Assembly (NCBI GenBank): GCA_014529385.2
Contig: CM043952.1
Span: 151,739,057 to 151,803,056, forward strand
DNA length: 64,000 bases
Source of the DNA: Adiantum capillus-veneris
Taxonomy: Eukaryota > Streptophyta > Polypodiopsida > Polypodiales > Pteridaceae
Reading direction: 5' to 3'
This document shows, in pieces, positions 62,471 to 64,000 of the stretch. The notes beneath the pieces were generated by a model. It was not told where the DNA came from and ran no database searches. It saw nothing but the letters and a program-made list of their open reading frames with translations. The translations under genes were made by a program, and so were the position numbers. Position 1 is the first letter of the stretch. Each line of letters opens with the position of its first letter.

Positions 62471-63168
62471 GCGAGGTCTTTCCATGTTAGGCGAGCCATC
62501 ACCCTCCCCAGGCCCTCAGCCTCCCCTGGGCAAGGGGCTACCCTTGGGGAGGCGTTAAACACAGCCCCGCCCCCCTCAACAAGCTCGGCCTGCTACACAC
62601 ACAACCCGACTTCATTTGGTGGTTCTTCTTCTGCCGCACAGCTCACCTTCTTGCCCAATTTTGGTGGTTCTGCTTTTGCCGCACATCTCCCCTTCTACAC
62701 GCACAACCAAACTTGCTTACTGGCATTTATCTCCGACAATAGCCCTCGACTTCTACACGCACAGCTCGCCTTCTCCGCACATCTCAACTTCTGCTTCTGT
62801 CGCACAATTGCCTTCTACACGCACAGCTCACCTTTGGATTATCGCCCTTGCCCGACTTGACGTTCCTCCTATAGTAGCCCCAATCGACGATTGTAATCGA
62901 TTGTAAGCCCAAGCCAGAGTGTTTGCAAAGAGTAGCCCCAATCGACTCTAATCAATTGCAAGCCCAAGCCAGAGTGGTCTGCCGTTTGCAACCCAAGCCA
63001 GAGTGTTTGCAGAGAGTGTTTTCCCACCGTTGCAGAGAATCGTGGCTACATTCAGCCAAGGTTCACTGCCGGTTGCCTCCTAGCCGAGGTTCACCCACGA
63101 CAGTAAGCCTATTTTTGTGTTTTTGTCGGTTGGCCCCATTCCCACCACTGCAACCTCAAACAACAACC
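62393..63168. other. Intergenic stretch with (TC)n microsatellite
   Basis: A (TC)n run occupies about 62407-62468 (about 31 copies). Beyond it, text rich in CTTCTACACGCACA-like motifs repeats several times (62693-62825), and AGCCCAAGCCAGAG recurs at about 62907 and 62960, then GCAACCCAAGCCAGAG. These are short, irregular direct repeats. No gene was recognised. Confidence 0.7.
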
Positions 63169-63819
63169 ATGGCTACCCAGGCCTCATCCCGAAGCAAGGC
63201 CACCTTTGTAGGGATCGTGGCAATGCCTCCCAAAATGGACAGCACCATCCGACTTCAGAATGAAGTCAAAAAACTCCGCAAGGAAAATGACGAGCTGAAA
63301 CAAAGGCTCGTAGCAATCGAGACTCGGCTCACTGCAATGGAGAACTACAAGAAGGAAGAAATGGAACAGATGGAAGCCAAGCTCAGCAAAACAAAAGAAG
63401 AAGTACAAACCACCCTCACAAAGGCGGTCAAAAATCAAGTACATGAGGTCATTCTCCACAAAGTTGAAGATCACGTGGCATCCACGCTACGCAAACAGCA
63501 ACGACAAGAGAATCTCACCCTCAATGTTCACATTGGCGGGCTTCCAAGTGACTAGAAAGGAGAGGGAGACCTCAAGTTCCATGAGTGCTTTACTGGCATC
63601 CAAGCAACAACCCACATGATAGAGTGGAACCCAGCCACAATCACATCCCTTACACATGAACAACGCACCAACCATGCAATCTTCACTTTCAAGACCAAGG
63701 CGCACCGAATCAAAATCCTTGAGCAATCAAGGCTCCTCAAGGACACTAAAATCTGGTTTGCAGAAGACCTCACACCCATGCAACTCAAACAGAAGAAAGT
63801 AGAACTACAAAAGGTGTGA
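63169..63819 (+). pseudogene. LINE ORF1-like pseudogene
   Basis: The ATG at 63169 (ACCATGG context) begins MATQASSRSKATF, with a TAG at 63553-63555 and, in the same frame, an end at 63817-63819. Residues about 25-105 form a coiled coil (LQNEVKKLRKENDELKQRL, MEQMEAKLSKTKEE). The C-terminal part (NLTLNVHIGGLP, IFTFKTKAHRIKILEQS, WFAEDLTPMQLKQKK) resembles the RRM-like and C-terminal domains of L1-type ORF1. Text continuing after the second stop (GKWADYQGGKAII) fits the same domain. RT and endonuclease ORF2 were not seen before the window end. Recognition rests on motif memory and is moderately certain. Confidence 0.62.
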
Positions 63820-64000
63820 GAAGCATGCGCGACAGGAAAATGGGCAGATTATCAAGGAGGTAAAGCCATCATCTAGGAGTTTCAAACTCCCAAAATGGCT
63901 CCCCCCTCACCTACCCCCCCTTAGGTTTTTTGGTTTTGTTTATCCTATCTTCCCTTTTTTTTCACCTCTCGTTGGACCCTCAGTCATTAACTGAGATGTA

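Overview
This window reads as intergenic DNA of a land plant. It is almost entirely LTR retrotransposons of both superfamilies, Ty1/copia (primed by the initiator tRNA-Met site TGGTATCAGAGC) and Ty3/gypsy, including a chromovirus. It also holds decayed PLS-type pentatricopeptide-repeat (PPR) pseudogenes and a LINE-like ORF1. PPR debris, long gypsy elements and copia families together suggest a large-genome plant such as a fern or lycophyte; the lineage is inference. I see no intact host gene, rRNA, tRNA or CRISPR.

Layout. The window is a Russian-doll stack, resolved here by LTR ends (TG...CA), primer sites, polypurine tracts (PPT) and 5-bp target-site duplications (TSD). Names are mine. The outer element is G2 (gypsy, +, about 21121-46395; its gag and upstream half lie outside the window or were lost). 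Against its left side sits the minus-strand gypsy G1 (pieces at 4827-5757, 8578-8866, 13979-15898 and 19703-21118). G1 was hit by four copia insertions: E (+, ends at 4826, itself split by A, minus, 1-3497), D (minus, 5758-8577, TSD ATTAT), B (minus, 8867-13978, TSD AATCT) and C (+, 15899-19702, TSD CTCAT). A solo LTR, S1 (minus, 21135-22063, TSD GGAAA), marks the G1/G2 head-to-head junction. On its right side G2 was hit by copia F (+, 31809-44590, TSD TGGAT). F contains a putative solo LTR, H (34663-36324, TSD GCTTC), and a nearly complete copia, G (minus, 38880-44439, TSD GGCGG).

After the G2 3' LTR come H2 (a relative of H), G3 (a very decayed gypsy related to G2, 47001-50840), PPR pseudogene fragments on both strands (51.4-54.5 kb), a copia tail J (54.6-55.7 kb), a chromovirus I (minus, 56376-62387, TSD GGTAT), a (TC)n microsatellite and a LINE ORF1-like pseudogene running to the window end.

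Most unusual biology. (1) G2 and G3 both carry a retropepsin-like domain downstream of the integrase, whereas G1 has the usual protease before RT. (2) G2 has a long extra ORF (N-terminal domain, charged low-complexity region, coiled coil, C-terminal domain) between this region and the 3' LTR. It is preceded by its own TATA-bearing non-coding leader with three about 22-bp palindromes spaced about 290 bp apart. (3) C and D are deletion derivatives that keep LTR ends, primer site, gag with zinc knuckle, and a hairpin-PPT shared with the fuller E/F family. They look like a non-autonomous/helper pair.
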